From assembly GCA_016124795.1 (NCBI GenBank), contig WGNB01000029.1, positions 29,961 through 93,960 on the forward strand: a DNA stretch of 64,000 bases, given 5' to 3'. Position numbers and translations under genes: made by a program. Positions within the stretch are counted from its first letter, which is position 1. The number at the start of each line of letters is the position of its first letter. Source of the stretch: Rhodopseudomonas sp. (GTDB lineage Bacteria; Pseudomonadota; Alphaproteobacteria; Rhizobiales; Xanthobacteraceae). Positions 8,565-18,086 of this stretch are shown here, one piece after another. The notes beneath the pieces were generated by a model. The model saw only the letters and a program-made list of their open reading frames with translations. It was not told the DNA's origin and made no database searches.

Positions 8565-10136
8565 ATGACAGCAGCGCCATCCACCCAGTCCCGTCTCGAC
8601 ACCACCCGCCCGCTCGCCATCGCCGTCATGGCCATGGGCGGTCAGGGCGGCGGCGTTCTCGTCGACTGGATTGTCGCCCTGTGCGAGAGCCAAGGCTGGT
8701 CGGCGCAATCGACCTCGGTGCCCGGCGTCGCGCAACGGACCGGGGCCACGGTCTATTTCATCGAGGCGATGCCGATCCCGCAGGACGCCCCGCGCGGTCT
8801 CAAGCCGGTGCTGTCGCTGATGGTGGTGCCCGGCGAAGTCGATATCGTGATCGGCGCCGAATTGATGGAAGCCGGCCGCGCGATCCAGCGCGGCTTCGTG
8901 ACGCCCGACCGCACGACCCTGATCGCCTCGGCGCATCGCCATTATGCGGTCGCCGAAAAACAGGTCCCGGGTGATGGCATCGGAAGTTCCGAAGCGGTCT
9001 ATGCCGCGGCGTCGGTCGCCGCCAAGCGCTTCATCGCCTTCGACATGGCCGTGCTCGCCGAACAGGCCGGCAGCGCCGTTTCGGCGGTCCTGTTCGGCGC
9101 GGTGGCGGCGGCCAACGTCTTGCCGTTCGCCCGCACCGCGTTCGAAGAAACGGTACGCGCCTCGGGCGTCGGCGTCGCCGGCAGTCTGCGCGCCTTCGCG
9201 CTCGGCTACGAACGGACCCAATCGAACGCCACGTCGGACGCCCCGCCGCTGGTGCCGGCCGCCAACGCCAAGACCTATCCGGCGCTCACGCCGGTCGGCC
9301 ACGCCGGTTATGACGCCTTGGTGGCGCGCGCGCTCAAAGCCTTTCCACCCGAAACCTACGACATGGTCGGCGCAGGCCTGCAACGCACGGTGGACTTCCA
9401 GGACGTCGCCTACGGCGGCGAATATCTCGACCTTTTACGCGGCCTGTTGGCGCTCGATCAGGAAACCAACGGCGCGGCGCGCGGCTTTGCGTTGACCCGC
9501 ACGGCCGCCAAGTATCTCGCCGTCGCCATGGCCTACGACGACGTCTACCGCGTCGCCGATCTCAAGACCCGCGGCACGCGCTTCGAACGTGTCCGCAATG
9601 AAGTCGCGGCCGCGCCCGATCAACTGGTCTACATGACCGAATACATGCACCCGCGCATGGACGAAGTCTGCGGCTCGCTGCCACGCTGGCTCGGCCGCTT
9701 CATCGAAAACCGGCCCGGCCTGTTCAAGGCGCTCGACAAGATCGTCAACAAGGGCCGGCGGGTGCAGACCGGCACCATTCGCTGGTTCCTCGTGCTCTAT
9801 ATGCTCGGGGGAATGCGGCGATTCCGGCGCGGTACGCTGCGTCACTTCAATGAGGTGCAGCACCGCGATGCCTGGCTCGATCGCGTCAGAGCGGCGGCGC
9901 CGAAGGACTACGGCCTGGCCGTCGAATTGTTGGCGACGCGTCGTCTCGTCAAGGGCTATTCGGACACCCATGCGCGCGGTCAGTCGAAATTCGACAAGGT
10001 GATGGCCGGCGCCGCCAAACTCGAAGGCCGGCCGGATGCCGCCGATTGGGTCCGCCGCCTGCGCGAGGCCGCGCTCAAGGACGAAGACGGCATCGCGCTA
10101 TCCGGCGCGCTCAAGACCGTCGACAGTTTCGTCTAG
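8565..10136 (+). CDS. indolepyruvate ferredoxin oxidoreductase beta subunit-like with long C-terminal extension (DUF6537-type)
   Basis: Second subunit, 523 residues from the chosen ATG. The N-terminal POR gamma-type domain is clear: AVMAMGGQGGGVLVDWIVAL, then STSVPGVAQRTGATVYFIE (about residues 17-80). The roughly 300-residue C-terminal part, including VAYGGEYLDLLRGLLALDQE and MHPRMDEVCGSLPRWLG, matches the extension found in larger IorB-like proteins and has no known catalytic role. Translation could alternatively begin at a GTG at 8532, which would overlap the previous gene by 17 bp; the ATG at 8565 leaves a 16-bp gap. Forms a two-gene operon with the alpha-like subunit. Confidence 0.88.
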   Translation: MTAAPSTQSRLDTTRPLAIAVMAMGGQGGGVLVDWIVALCESQGWSAQSTSVPGVAQRTGATVYFIEAMPIPQDAPRGLKPVLSLMVVPGEVDIVIGAELMEAGRAIQRGFVTPDRTTLIASAHRHYAVAEKQVPGDGIGSSEAVYAAASVAAKRFIAFDMAVLAEQAGSAVSAVLFGAVAAANVLPFARTAFEETVRASGVGVAGSLRAFALGYERTQSNATSDAPPLVPAANAKTYPALTPVGHAGYDALVARALKAFPPETYDMVGAGLQRTVDFQDVAYGGEYLDLLRGLLALDQETNGAARGFALTRTAAKYLAVAMAYDDVYRVADLKTRGTRFERVRNEVAAAPDQLVYMTEYMHPRMDEVCGSLPRWLGRFIENRPGLFKALDKIVNKGRRVQTGTIRWFLVLYMLGGMRRFRRGTLRHFNEVQHRDAWLDRVRAAAPKDYGLAVELLATRRLVKGYSDTHARGQSKFDKVMAGAAKLEGRPDAADWVRRLREAALKDEDGIALSGALKTVDSFV

Positions 10137-10271
10137 TCTGAATATCATGGACCGAAGCAGCGACACCCTTCTCCGGGCCATCGCGTCATTCGGACAATCA
10201 ATATTGAAATACGACCGGCGACGGTCTCGGGTCTTGCGAGGCCCGGACGTCGCAGAAAATGAAATGACCTG

Positions 10272-11132
10272 CTAAAACAGCGTCCGCAGATAAGCCCCAT
10301 AGCTGCTTTTGCCGAGCGCGTCCGCCAGCCTGATGAGCTGGTCGGCGTCGATGAAGCCCAGTCGAAACGCGATCTCCTCCGGACAGGCGATCTTGAAGCC
10401 TTGCCGCTTTTCCAGCGTGCGCACGAACTCCGCCGCCTCGAGCAGACTGTCCGGCGTGCCGGTGTCGAGCCAGGCAAAACCCCGCCCCATCCTCTCCACC
10501 GAAAGCTCCCCGCGCTCAAGATAGGCGCGATTGACATCCGTGATCTCCAGCTCGCCGCGCGCCGAAGGCTTCAGACCGGCGGCGATGTCGACGACCGTTT
10601 CATCGTAGAAATACAGACCGGTCACCGCCCAGGACGATTTCGGCCGCAGCGGCTTTTCCTCGATCGACAGCGCCTTCATGGCTTCATCGAACTCGACGAC
10701 GCCATAACGCTCGGGATCATTGACATGATAAGCGAAGACCGTAGCCCCGTTCGATCGCCTGACAGCCCGCTGCAATAACTCCTGCAAGCCGGCGCCGTAA
10801 TAAATATTGTCGCCGAGGATAAGACAGGACGGCTGCCCGGCGACGAAATCGGCGCCAATGGTATAAGCCTGCGCCAATCCGCCGGGGTTGGGCTGTTCGG
10901 CATAAGTGAAAGACAAACCCCATTTCTGGCCGTCGCCCAGAAGCCGATGGAAATGCGGCAGGTCCTGCGGCGTCGAAATCACCAATATGTCGCGTATGCC
11001 AGCGAGCATCAGCGTCGACAACGGAAAGTAGATCATCGGCTTGTCGTAGACCGGCATCAATTGCTTCGAAGTCACGAGCGTCATCGGATGCAAGCGGGTG
11101 CCCGCGCCGCCTGCCAGGATAATCCCCTTCAT
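10272..11132 (-). CDS. rfbA: glucose-1-phosphate thymidylyltransferase
   Basis: Makes dTDP-glucose from dTTP and glucose-1-phosphate, the first step to dTDP-L-rhamnose. The 286-residue protein starts [20 protein letters not shown], the nucleotidyltransferase signature, with [20 protein letters not shown] after it and the sugar-binding [14 protein letters not shown] region near residue 180. The ATG at 11130-11132 was chosen over an upstream TTG because it places the GGAGTR motif at the usual distance. It is the last gene of the rfbC-rfbB-rfbD-rfbA set and of the whole minus-strand polysaccharide locus, and converges with the IorB-like gene. Confidence 0.96.
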   Translation of the reverse strand: MKGIILAGGAGTRLHPMTLVTSKQLMPVYDKPMIYFPLSTLMLAGIRDILVISTPQDLPHFHRLLGDGQKWGLSFTYAEQPNPGGLAQAYTIGADFVAGQPSCLILGDNIYYGAGLQELLQRAVRRSNGATVFAYHVNDPERYGVVEFDEAMKALSIEEKPLRPKSSWAVTGLYFYDETVVDIAAGLKPSARGELEITDVNRAYLERGELSVERMGRGFAWLDTGTPDSLLEAAEFVRTLEKRQGFKIACPEEIAFRLGFIDADQLIRLADALGKSSYGAYLRTLF

Positions 11133-11153
11133 CGCGTCACTTCCTTCCAACCC

Positions 11154-12068
11154 CTAGCTACGCCCGGTCGAACCGGTATCGATGCGCGGACCGACAAGCC
11201 GGTCGAGAACCTTTTCAAGCGACCCACGCCATTCCGGCAGCGCGATGCCATGCACGTCCTTGAGCTTTCGGCTCCCGAGCTGCGAATTGGCCGGGCGACG
11301 CGCTGGCGTCGGATAATCCGCAGTCCGGATATGTTTGACCGCAACCGGCACCCGCCCCCGCGCCGAACAGCCGGAAAAAATAGCTTCGGCAAAGCCTGCC
11401 CACGATGTCGCTCCCACAGCCCCCATATGAAACGTGCCGGCCAGATCCCGAACGCGCGGGCGATCAAGCAGGTTCGCGGTCACCGCCAGAATGCCGTCGG
11501 CAATATCATGCGCCGACGTCGGATTGCCGATCTGATCGTCCACGATCCGCAGCACGTCCTGGCTATCGGCCAGGCGCAACATCGTCTTGACGAAATTCTT
11601 GCCGAACGGCGAATAAACCCAGGCCACCCGGAGGATCACGCTCTCCGGCAGGATCGCGCGCACGGCCTGCTCGCCCGCGAGCTTGGTCGCGCCGTAAACT
11701 CCGAGCGGAAGCGTCTCATCGCCTTCGAGCCAGGGCGTCGGCTTGGCGCCGTCGAACACATAATCGGTCGACAAGTGGATCAACGGCACGCCAAGCTCCG
11801 CCGCCGCGGTAGCGACGGCCGCGGCGCCATCGACATTAACCCGGCGCGCCACCTCGGGCTCGCTTTCGGCCAGATCCACCGCGGTATAGGCAGCGGCCGA
11901 GACGATAGCGTCCGGCGATACGGCGCCGAACAATTGCACCGCATTTTTCGGGTCCGCCAGGTCGAAATCCGGACGACCGATCGGAAGAACCGATATGCCC
12001 TTGCCGGCGGCCTGTTCGCCGAGCGCGAGCGCGACCTGGCCCGAATGCCCGGTAACGGCTATCCTCAT
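11154..12068 (-). CDS. rfbD: dTDP-4-dehydrorhamnose reductase
   Basis: Final step of dTDP-L-rhamnose synthesis, NAD(P)H-dependent reduction of the 4-keto sugar. The protein (304 residues from the chosen ATG) opens MRIAVTGHSGQVALALGEQA, a Rossmann nucleotide-binding motif, and contains STDYVFDG and the catalytic YGATKLAGEQ (Tyr-x3-Lys). The start at 12068 lies two bases after the rfbB stop; an in-frame GTG further upstream would put 24 extra residues inside rfbB and is unlikely. Substrate-binding RPANSQLGSRKL near the C-terminus is conserved. Confidence 0.95.
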   Translation of the reverse strand: MRIAVTGHSGQVALALGEQAAGKGISVLPIGRPDFDLADPKNAVQLFGAVSPDAIVSAAAYTAVDLAESEPEVARRVNVDGAAAVATAAAELGVPLIHLSTDYVFDGAKPTPWLEGDETLPLGVYGATKLAGEQAVRAILPESVILRVAWVYSPFGKNFVKTMLRLADSQDVLRIVDDQIGNPTSAHDIADGILAVTANLLDRPRVRDLAGTFHMGAVGATSWAGFAEAIFSGCSARGRVPVAVKHIRTADYPTPARRPANSQLGSRKLKDVHGIALPEWRGSLEKVLDRLVGPRIDTGSTGRS

Positions 12069-12070
12069 GC

Positions 12071-13129
12071 CTAACCGACCTTCGCCACGATGCCGAGGCG
12101 CTCGCCGCGATAGACTTTCTCGCGTAACGGCCGCCACCAAGGCTCGTTCGCGATATACCAGGCCACGGTCTTTTCGATGCCGGTCTCGAAGGTCTCCTGA
12201 GCGCGCCAGCCCAACTCGGCTTCGAGCTTGGTCGCGTCGATCGCATATCGGTGATCGTGCCCCGGCCGATCGGCGACAAACGAGATCAGATCGGCATAGG
12301 GTTTCGGCGACGGCCGTATCCGATCGAGGACGGCGCAGATACCTCGCACAACGTCGATGTTCCGGCGCTCATTGCGACCGCCGACGTTATAAGTCTCGCC
12401 AGGCCGGCCTCGGCTTCCGATAAGATGCAAGGCGCGAACATGATCCTCGACGTAAAGCCAGTCGCGCACATTCGAGCCATCGCCATAGACCGGCAAGGCC
12501 AGGCCGTGCATCGCATTCAGGATCACCAGCGGAATGAGCTTTTCGGGAAAGTGGTAAGGCCCGTAATTATTCGAGCAATTGGAAATGATCGCGGGCAAAC
12601 CATATGTCCGGTGCCATGCCACCACGAGATGGTCCGAGGCGGCCTTGGAAGCGGAATATGGCGAGCTCGGATCGTAGGCCGTCTCCTCGGTAAACAAGCC
12701 ATCGGGCCCGAGCGAGCCGTAGACCTCATCGGTCGAAACGTGAAGGAAGCGAAATCCGTCGCGCTGCCCTTCGGGTAATGCCGCCCAATACTCACGCGCC
12801 GCCTGCAAAAGCGTGAAGGTGCCGACAACGTTGGTTCTGATGAAATCGTCGGCGCCGGTGATCGATCGGTCGACATGACTTTCCGCGGCAAGATGATAGA
12901 TGCGATCGGGCTGAAACGACGCCATTGCGTCCCTCACGGTCGCGCTATCGCAGATATCGACCTTCGCAAAACGATAATTAGAGCGCCCGTCGACCACGGC
13001 AAGATTGGCGAGATTGCCGGCGTAAGTCAGCTTGTCGAGGTTGAGGACCTCGGCTCCGACATCGAGCACCAAATGACGTACCAGGGCCGAGCCGATGAAG
13101 CCAGCCCCGCCGGTTACAAGAATACGCAT
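12071..13129 (-). CDS. rfbB: dTDP-glucose 4,6-dehydratase
   Basis: Second step of the rhamnose pathway, an NAD-dependent short-chain dehydrogenase/reductase. 352 residues, standard length. [20 protein letters not shown] binds [15 protein letters not shown] and the catalytic [13 protein letters not shown] (Tyr-x3-Lys) are present; [14 protein letters not shown] is the family's substrate-binding stretch. Lies between rfbC upstream and rfbD downstream with a 2-bp gap to rfbD, clearly one operon. Confidence 0.97.
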   Translation of the reverse strand: MRILVTGGAGFIGSALVRHLVLDVGAEVLNLDKLTYAGNLANLAVVDGRSNYRFAKVDICDSATVRDAMASFQPDRIYHLAAESHVDRSITGADDFIRTNVVGTFTLLQAAREYWAALPEGQRDGFRFLHVSTDEVYGSLGPDGLFTEETAYDPSSPYSASKAASDHLVVAWHRTYGLPAIISNCSNNYGPYHFPEKLIPLVILNAMHGLALPVYGDGSNVRDWLYVEDHVRALHLIGSRGRPGETYNVGGRNERRNIDVVRGICAVLDRIRPSPKPYADLISFVADRPGHDHRYAIDATKLEAELGWRAQETFETGIEKTVAWYIANEPWWRPLREKVYRGERLGIVAKVG

Positions 13130-13180
13130 TGTCTATCCCTTTGACGACCGACGCCGGATACAGAGCCGACCGGTCGGAAC

Positions 13181-13744
13181 CTATGCGAATTTCGCGACAT
13201 CGTCGGCAAGCGCCGATAGATAAGGCTGGATCGCGTCTTTCGGCGACAGGACCGCATCCGCTTCCGATACCGGCCAATCGATCGCAAGCGCCGGATCGTT
13301 CCAGCGCAAACCGCGATCGTGCTGCGGGCTGTAGTAAGACGTCACCAGATAGCCGACCTCGGTATCGGCCTCGAGCGTGCAAAAGCCATGCGCGAAACCC
13401 TCCGGGATCCAGAGTTGCGCGCCGCTTCGGCTGTTCAATTCGACGGCGACATGCCGACCGAAGGTCGGCGAAGCCGGCCTGATGTCGACCGCGACATCGA
13501 GGATGGCGCCACGCAGGCAACCGATCAATTTGCCCTGAGCGGCCGGCGGCATCTGGAAATGGAGCCCGCGGATCGTTCCAACATGGCGCGAAAGCGACTG
13601 ATTGTGCTGAACAAACGCCACGTCGGCGACATTCTTGCGGAACAGATCGGCGCGAAATACTTCCGAGAAATAGCCCCGATCGTCGACGATCCGGCCGGGC
13701 AAGACCAGAACGACATCGGGGATCGCCAGAGCCTCGAATTTCAC
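13181..13744 (-). CDS. rfbC: dTDP-4-dehydrorhamnose 3,5-epimerase
   Basis: Epimerises dTDP-4-keto-6-deoxyglucose at C3 and C5. 187 residues, a complete cupin. FVQHNQSLSRHVGTIRGLHF contains the catalytic His region, and WIPEGFAHGFCTLE and YYSPQHDRGLRWNDPALAIDWP are diagnostic. The start codon is GTG (minus strand, 13742-13744), with GGGGAGG seven bases upstream, which decides the start. Sits 30 bp downstream of the beta-helix gene and 51 bp upstream of rfbB. Confidence 0.96.
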   Translation of the reverse strand: MKFEALAIPDVVLVLPGRIVDDRGYFSEVFRADLFRKNVADVAFVQHNQSLSRHVGTIRGLHFQMPPAAQGKLIGCLRGAILDVAVDIRPASPTFGRHVAVELNSRSGAQLWIPEGFAHGFCTLEADTEVGYLVTSYYSPQHDRGLRWNDPALAIDWPVSEADAVLSPKDAIQPYLSALADDVAKFA

Positions 13745-13774
13745 GACCGGGCCTCCCCGCCACGCGACATGGCT

Positions 13775-15568
13775 TCAGTTCCTGCAATCGTTGTCGGCAA
13801 CGACATTGGGCGCACTTCCCGGCTTGATCACATAAATCGACGGCACGCCCGTGACACAGATCGAATTGGCCTTGATGACATTGCCGGATGAAATGTGCAG
13901 CGCGATGCCCGCGTTCTTGACGTCGGAAATCCGGTTACCCTCCACGATCATCCCCGACGATCCACGATCGAGATACATGCCGAAACCGCCGTACCTGGCG
14001 GCGCTAATATGGCTGATGCTGTTATTCCGGATCACGGTGCCGTTGAGATCCGCCAAAGTGTAGATGCCGCCGAGATCGGACAATCCGCCATAGCCGATAT
14101 TGTCGATGACGTTGCCCTCGATCAGATTGTTGCGCGAAATCTTCATGCCGCCCCAGTTCCAACCCACCGATATTCCGGTGTAGGCAAAATTCGAAATTCG
14201 ATTGCCGGTCACCCGATTGCCGCCGACATCGCCGACCCAGATCGCAACGGCATCCTGACGGATCCGGCCGCCGTCGCGGATCGTATTGTGCGCGATGTCG
14301 TTACCGGCATTGATATCCTCGGACTGGGTTGATCGGGTATAGGCACCGGCCGGCTCACCGACGGCGACGGCCCCGGCACCGAGATCCCGGAACGTACTGT
14401 TGGCTATTGTCGCCCGGCGGGTGCCCCTGTTCAGCAGAATGGCAAGATCCGCCGTGCCGCTGACGTCGATATGCGTCATAGCCACGTGCGACGCCGAACG
14501 TAGTTCGATTGCGGCGGAAGTATCCGGCCCGATCCCCGCTTGCGCCGGCGTGATCCGGTAACCGTCGCGGCCGCGACCGCTGTAAGCGAAGCGCAACCCT
14601 TCGACCGTAATGTCATGGGCGCCATCGGTCATCTCAAGTAAACGCTCGGTGCAAGGCAGCACGACCGTCGCGTCGCGCGTCGCCTCCTGCCCGGTTGGCC
14701 GGTACGCGATGCGCGAGCCGGTCTGCAACCACTCTCCCGGCTGCAAACCGCCGGCGACGTCGACATTCTCCAGATAGAATTTCTCGCCTTTGCCAAAACG
14801 CGCCCAGACGTCCGGATGACTGGCCATGCCATTCAGCGTGATCATGCCCTGCCCGCGATCCATCGACCTGACGTTGAGCCGCGACATAGACCAGTAATGA
14901 TAGGCGATCACCTCGGACGCATCGTTGACAGCGAGAGCGTCCGGGATCGCGGCCTGATCGTAACGGAAGGCATCGACCCTCACCCCCCGGTCCAGCCGCC
15001 GGGGGACCTCGCCGGCTATTGTCAGGAAACCTTTCGCCGGAAACCGCGCACGCATCCGTCGCTGACCATCGACGAACAAAGAACGCGGGCGAAGGTCGCG
15101 ACAGACGCCGGCGATATCGAAAAGCCAACGATCCCGGGTCGAACCCTTGAGCGTCCTGAGCCTGACACCCCCACTGATCGTCACCGGGCCGGCATCATAC
15201 GGTTGCAAAACGGTCGCCGCGCCGGGCCCACCGCTTTCCGCAAGCCCGATCCGGATCGGCGACGTCACATCGTAGGTACCGGCCCGGAACGACAGGCAAA
15301 CATGTTCCGCGGGATGCGCGGCCCGGATCTGTCGCAGCTTCGCCATCGCCGCCGCGATCGAACGCGACGCGATGGATTCTCCCGCACCCGCGGCGGGGCC
15401 CGAGACAGAGGCGCCGCCGGCCGATACGACAATTTCGGTGCAATTCCGTACACGCGCCTGCGCGATGCCCGACCACGGCAACAGCAGAACAAGAGGAAGC
15501 GCGATACGACACCAGGAAAGCCGCGCAACCCCGCGCGCAGCGGATTTGAAAGCCATTCCGAAGGTCAT
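13775..15568 (-). CDS. exported right-handed parallel beta-helix protein
   Basis: About 597 residues. A signal peptide is visible (CRIALPLVLLLPWSGIAQA). The second half contains repeated short turns such as NSTFRDLGAGAVAVGE, GNRISNFAYTGISVGW, GNVIDNIGYGGLSDLGG and EGNRISDVKNAGIALHIS, the Asn/Gly-rich coils of pectin-lyase-like beta helices (PbH1 repeats). Such proteins in polysaccharide loci can be lyases, epimerases or hydrolases acting on the polymer in the periplasm or outside, but no catalytic residues can be assigned. ATG at 15568 or 15556 are both possible starts. Neighbour of a Wzy-like polymerase, so a role in polymer trimming or modification is reasonable inference. Confidence 0.8.
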   Translation of the reverse strand: MTFGMAFKSAARGVARLSWCRIALPLVLLLPWSGIAQARVRNCTEIVVSAGGASVSGPAAGAGESIASRSIAAAMAKLRQIRAAHPAEHVCLSFRAGTYDVTSPIRIGLAESGGPGAATVLQPYDAGPVTISGGVRLRTLKGSTRDRWLFDIAGVCRDLRPRSLFVDGQRRMRARFPAKGFLTIAGEVPRRLDRGVRVDAFRYDQAAIPDALAVNDASEVIAYHYWSMSRLNVRSMDRGQGMITLNGMASHPDVWARFGKGEKFYLENVDVAGGLQPGEWLQTGSRIAYRPTGQEATRDATVVLPCTERLLEMTDGAHDITVEGLRFAYSGRGRDGYRITPAQAGIGPDTSAAIELRSASHVAMTHIDVSGTADLAILLNRGTRRATIANSTFRDLGAGAVAVGEPAGAYTRSTQSEDINAGNDIAHNTIRDGGRIRQDAVAIWVGDVGGNRVTGNRISNFAYTGISVGWNWGGMKISRNNLIEGNVIDNIGYGGLSDLGGIYTLADLNGTVIRNNSISHISAARYGGFGMYLDRGSSGMIVEGNRISDVKNAGIALHISSGNVIKANSICVTGVPSIYVIKPGSAPNVVADNDCRN

Positions 15569-15653
15569 GAGCAGCCACTCGCGATAGCAACAACGCCGAG
15601 GACGCAACAGTTCACGACCAGCCGCGACGGCCCGATGCGCGCGACCGGAGACG

Positions 15654-16949
15654 TCAATAGCGCAGCCGCCGAGGCCGCCAGTCGGCCCGCATGACCGATG
15701 GCCCGACCGACGTGATTTTCCGGGTCCATAACCGCCCTCGCCGCCGGTCCGCCAACAGGCAACTGCACATGATCATCAACCAGAAGAGCGGCCAGGAGAA
15801 GGCATAAACATTGAAGAACGACACATTGACGGCCGAAATCAGGAGCAGTGCCGATACGCCGCCGCCACATACAAAATAGAGCACGGCGACAAATCCGATA
15901 ATGCCGAGAAAGCCAAGATCGTAAAAATAAGCCGCCCCCAGACTCTTCGGATCGAGCAGCGCCCCTTGCGAACGCAAACTCAACAGGGGAATCGGCGGCA
16001 TACTGACGGTTGGCGCGTACTCGCGATAATTCGAAACGCCGATGAAGTAATCCAGCGTGCTGAGGTGATTACCTTCCTTGATCCATATGATCGGGGCGGT
16101 ACGCGAAAATACCGAAATATCCTCCAGCATCATTTTGCGATAATCGACGACCTCGTCACTGCGGAACATGATTGCAGCGGGAAGGATCACAAAAGAACAT
16201 AGATACATTCCGACGGCGGACACCGTCATCAATGTCCAGCTTCGCAAACTCATCACGACCGAACAGGCGACAAGCCAGATATAGGAAAAAAACGAGGTGC
16301 GCGAATTCACCAGGACCATAATGACAAGAAACAGGTAGATGCCATAAGGCCCGGTAAGCGTGCGCTTCTTCTGCACCAGCAACCGATAGGAGGCCGCGGC
16401 GATCATCAAGGTGCCCAGATAGGCCGGCTCATTGGCAAAGCCGGATACGCGCGGCCAAACCAAAATCATGCCGCCCGGCGGATTGTAGTGCCACAGCGAC
16501 GGATTCCAGGATCGCACCGGGAATATGGCGTCGAATAGTCCGGTCAAAAGTCCAAACATCTGTATACAGGCAAATGCGACATTACAGATCAGGCCAACCT
16601 CGAAGCCGGCAAATATCTCGTCCAGCCGCTTTCTTCTGAGGCCCGCCGCAGCAGCCGCAACGAAGGCGATATAGACAATATATCGGACAATGGCTTCGAC
16701 ATTGAACACCGCGATGAATTTGATCGCCGCGATCGCGAGAAAAGCCATGATCAAGAAAGCCGATTTCTCGGGGAAATCGGCGCCATAGATCAATGGCGTA
16801 ACGAGGATCAAAACCCACAACAGCGATAGATTCGTCCCGACGTAGACCTGATTAAAAATCGGAAAAGCAGCGAAAAAGCCAATAAAATTGGCGTAAGAAA
16901 ACATTACAACTCGGATGTCATTTCCGAATCTCTTGCCGCCCGTCAACAC
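15654..16949 (-). CDS. Wzy-like polysaccharide polymerase / O-antigen ligase family membrane protein
   Basis: 431 residues with about ten to twelve hydrophobic segments, for example FIGFFAAFPIFNQVYVG, LSLLWVLILVTPLIYGA and GIYLFLVIMVLVNSRTSFFS. The loop WPRVSGFANEPAYLGTLMI has the RxSGxxxEPxxxG pattern common in Wzy-type polymerases. Placed between a methyltransferase and the beta-helix gene in a locus with a Wzx-like flippase, it is the best candidate for the enzyme that links repeat units on the periplasmic side. The GTG at 16949 or an ATG at 16904 (MFSYANFIG) may be the start. Bases here are AT-richer than in the rhamnose genes. Confidence 0.78.
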   Translation of the reverse strand: MLTGGKRFGNDIRVVMFSYANFIGFFAAFPIFNQVYVGTNLSLLWVLILVTPLIYGADFPEKSAFLIMAFLAIAAIKFIAVFNVEAIVRYIVYIAFVAAAAAGLRRKRLDEIFAGFEVGLICNVAFACIQMFGLLTGLFDAIFPVRSWNPSLWHYNPPGGMILVWPRVSGFANEPAYLGTLMIAAASYRLLVQKKRTLTGPYGIYLFLVIMVLVNSRTSFFSYIWLVACSVVMSLRSWTLMTVSAVGMYLCSFVILPAAIMFRSDEVVDYRKMMLEDISVFSRTAPIIWIKEGNHLSTLDYFIGVSNYREYAPTVSMPPIPLLSLRSQGALLDPKSLGAAYFYDLGFLGIIGFVAVLYFVCGGGVSALLLISAVNVSFFNVYAFSWPLFWLMIMCSCLLADRRRGRLWTRKITSVGPSVMRADWRPRRLRY

Positions 16950-17250
16950 TAGATTGTCGTCCTTCGATGCGAATTCGCAGGGCCCGAACCGACTCGGATT
17001 GACCCCAGGTCACTAAACTCCGCTCGAGCAACGCAATAGATGCCCGCCCTGGAAACCCAGGCAGGCATCGAAAATAAAATCACCATAAATTTCCGTGACG
17101 CCGTCAGAAGAATTAATTCACACAAAGACGATTCGTCAAACGCCAATCCCCTCTGAAAGCATCAAATTAAATGCTGCCAGCGCCCCTATTTAAACGCCAA
17201 GGAATAAATCCATTGCCAATCTCCCAAACCGCGCCCCGCTCCACAACACG
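16950..17250. other. AT-rich intergenic stretch with a hairpin
   Basis: 301 bp between the Wzy-like gene and the upstream methyltransferase gene. No credible reading frame is seen. It contains an imperfect inverted repeat at 17039-17069 and is AT-richer than the flanking operon. It may hold an internal promoter for the Wzy-rfb part. Confidence 0.4.
17039..17069. other. imperfect hairpin in polysaccharide operon
   Basis: GATGCCCGCCCTGG pairs with CCAGGCAGGCATC around a short AAAC loop. It lacks a following T-run on either strand, so it is not a typical intrinsic terminator; an RNA-processing or attenuation structure is possible. Confidence 0.3.
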
Positions 17251-17961
17251 CTACGCGGTCGCAACAAATATCTTTTCGCCACGCCACAAGCCGTACTCGG
17301 AAACCAACGGCTCGACGGCAGTAAATTCCCGAAGTGAAAATCCAACACCTCGAATATCGTCCCGAACCCGACGCCCGAACATTCGAGTATGATCGCTTTG
17401 TCCGAAGTGCAATTCAGCCTCGCGCGCGCCGCTGATATTGGAATTCAGATATGTCTCATCCCAACCTTCAATGATCGGAAACAACAAGAGAGCGATGCCA
17501 CCCGGCCGGATTATCCGCTTGAGTTCCGCAAGCGCTTTCCAATGATTCACATGCTCCAATACGTGACTACAAATGGCGACATCCACCGATGAATCCGGGA
17601 GATCGATTGCCTCGATATTGAGCGCGACATCGACCGAAGCCGGATTCAAATCAGTCGTCCGATACGAGCCTGCCATGGGCCGCAAAATCTGCTTGAGAAC
17701 GGGTTCGGGCGCAAAATGCAGAATTTCTTTCCCAGAGATAAGATTCTTATGCTGATCAAGCCACAACCCAAACAATCGGTGTCGCTCCAAGGATCCGCAT
17801 TTTGGACAACTGGCATCGAAGCGTGGCGGCGAGCCGGATGCCATAAAATACCCGCTGAAGTCGCAGAGATTACAACGTCGCGGGTAAACACCAAACATCG
17901 CCTTTGATTGCCTGACAATATAAGGAACCATCCGCAGATATGATTTTAGAGGCTGGCGCAT
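17251..17961 (-). CDS. class I SAM-dependent methyltransferase with N-terminal zinc-ribbon
   Basis: 236 residues. An N-terminal Cys4 motif, CNLC then CPKC (about residues 26-57), is followed by a Methyltransf_11-type domain: EILHFAPEPVLKQIL, DVALNIEAIDLPDSSVDVAI and SHVLEHVNHWKALAELKRII, with RPGGIALLLFPI. Similar proteins are frequent in lipopolysaccharide and capsule loci, where they may methylate or cap a glycan; the acceptor is unknown. First gene seen at the border of the AT-richer cassette, between the Wzy-like gene and a family 2 glycosyltransferase. Confidence 0.83.
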   Translation of the reverse strand: MRQPLKSYLRMVPYIVRQSKAMFGVYPRRCNLCDFSGYFMASGSPPRFDASCPKCGSLERHRLFGLWLDQHKNLISGKEILHFAPEPVLKQILRPMAGSYRTTDLNPASVDVALNIEAIDLPDSSVDVAICSHVLEHVNHWKALAELKRIIRPGGIALLLFPIIEGWDETYLNSNISGAREAELHFGQSDHTRMFGRRVRDDIRGVGFSLREFTAVEPLVSEYGLWRGEKIFVATA

Positions 17962-18086
17962 TCAACACTCCATCCAAGGCGACTCTCCCACGTAGCGAGA
18001 GTCACGGGAGGCAACCATCATTTATATTGGCTCGAATTCCGATCACGCCGTCAAGGCTGTCGCTTAAACGTTGCGCAATCCAAAGC

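Noticed and set aside
10137..10271. GC-rich hairpin between the convergent IorB-like gene and rfbA
   Set aside because: Arms around CGGGTCT/AGGCCCG are imperfect and no T-run follows on either side, so it is not called a terminator.
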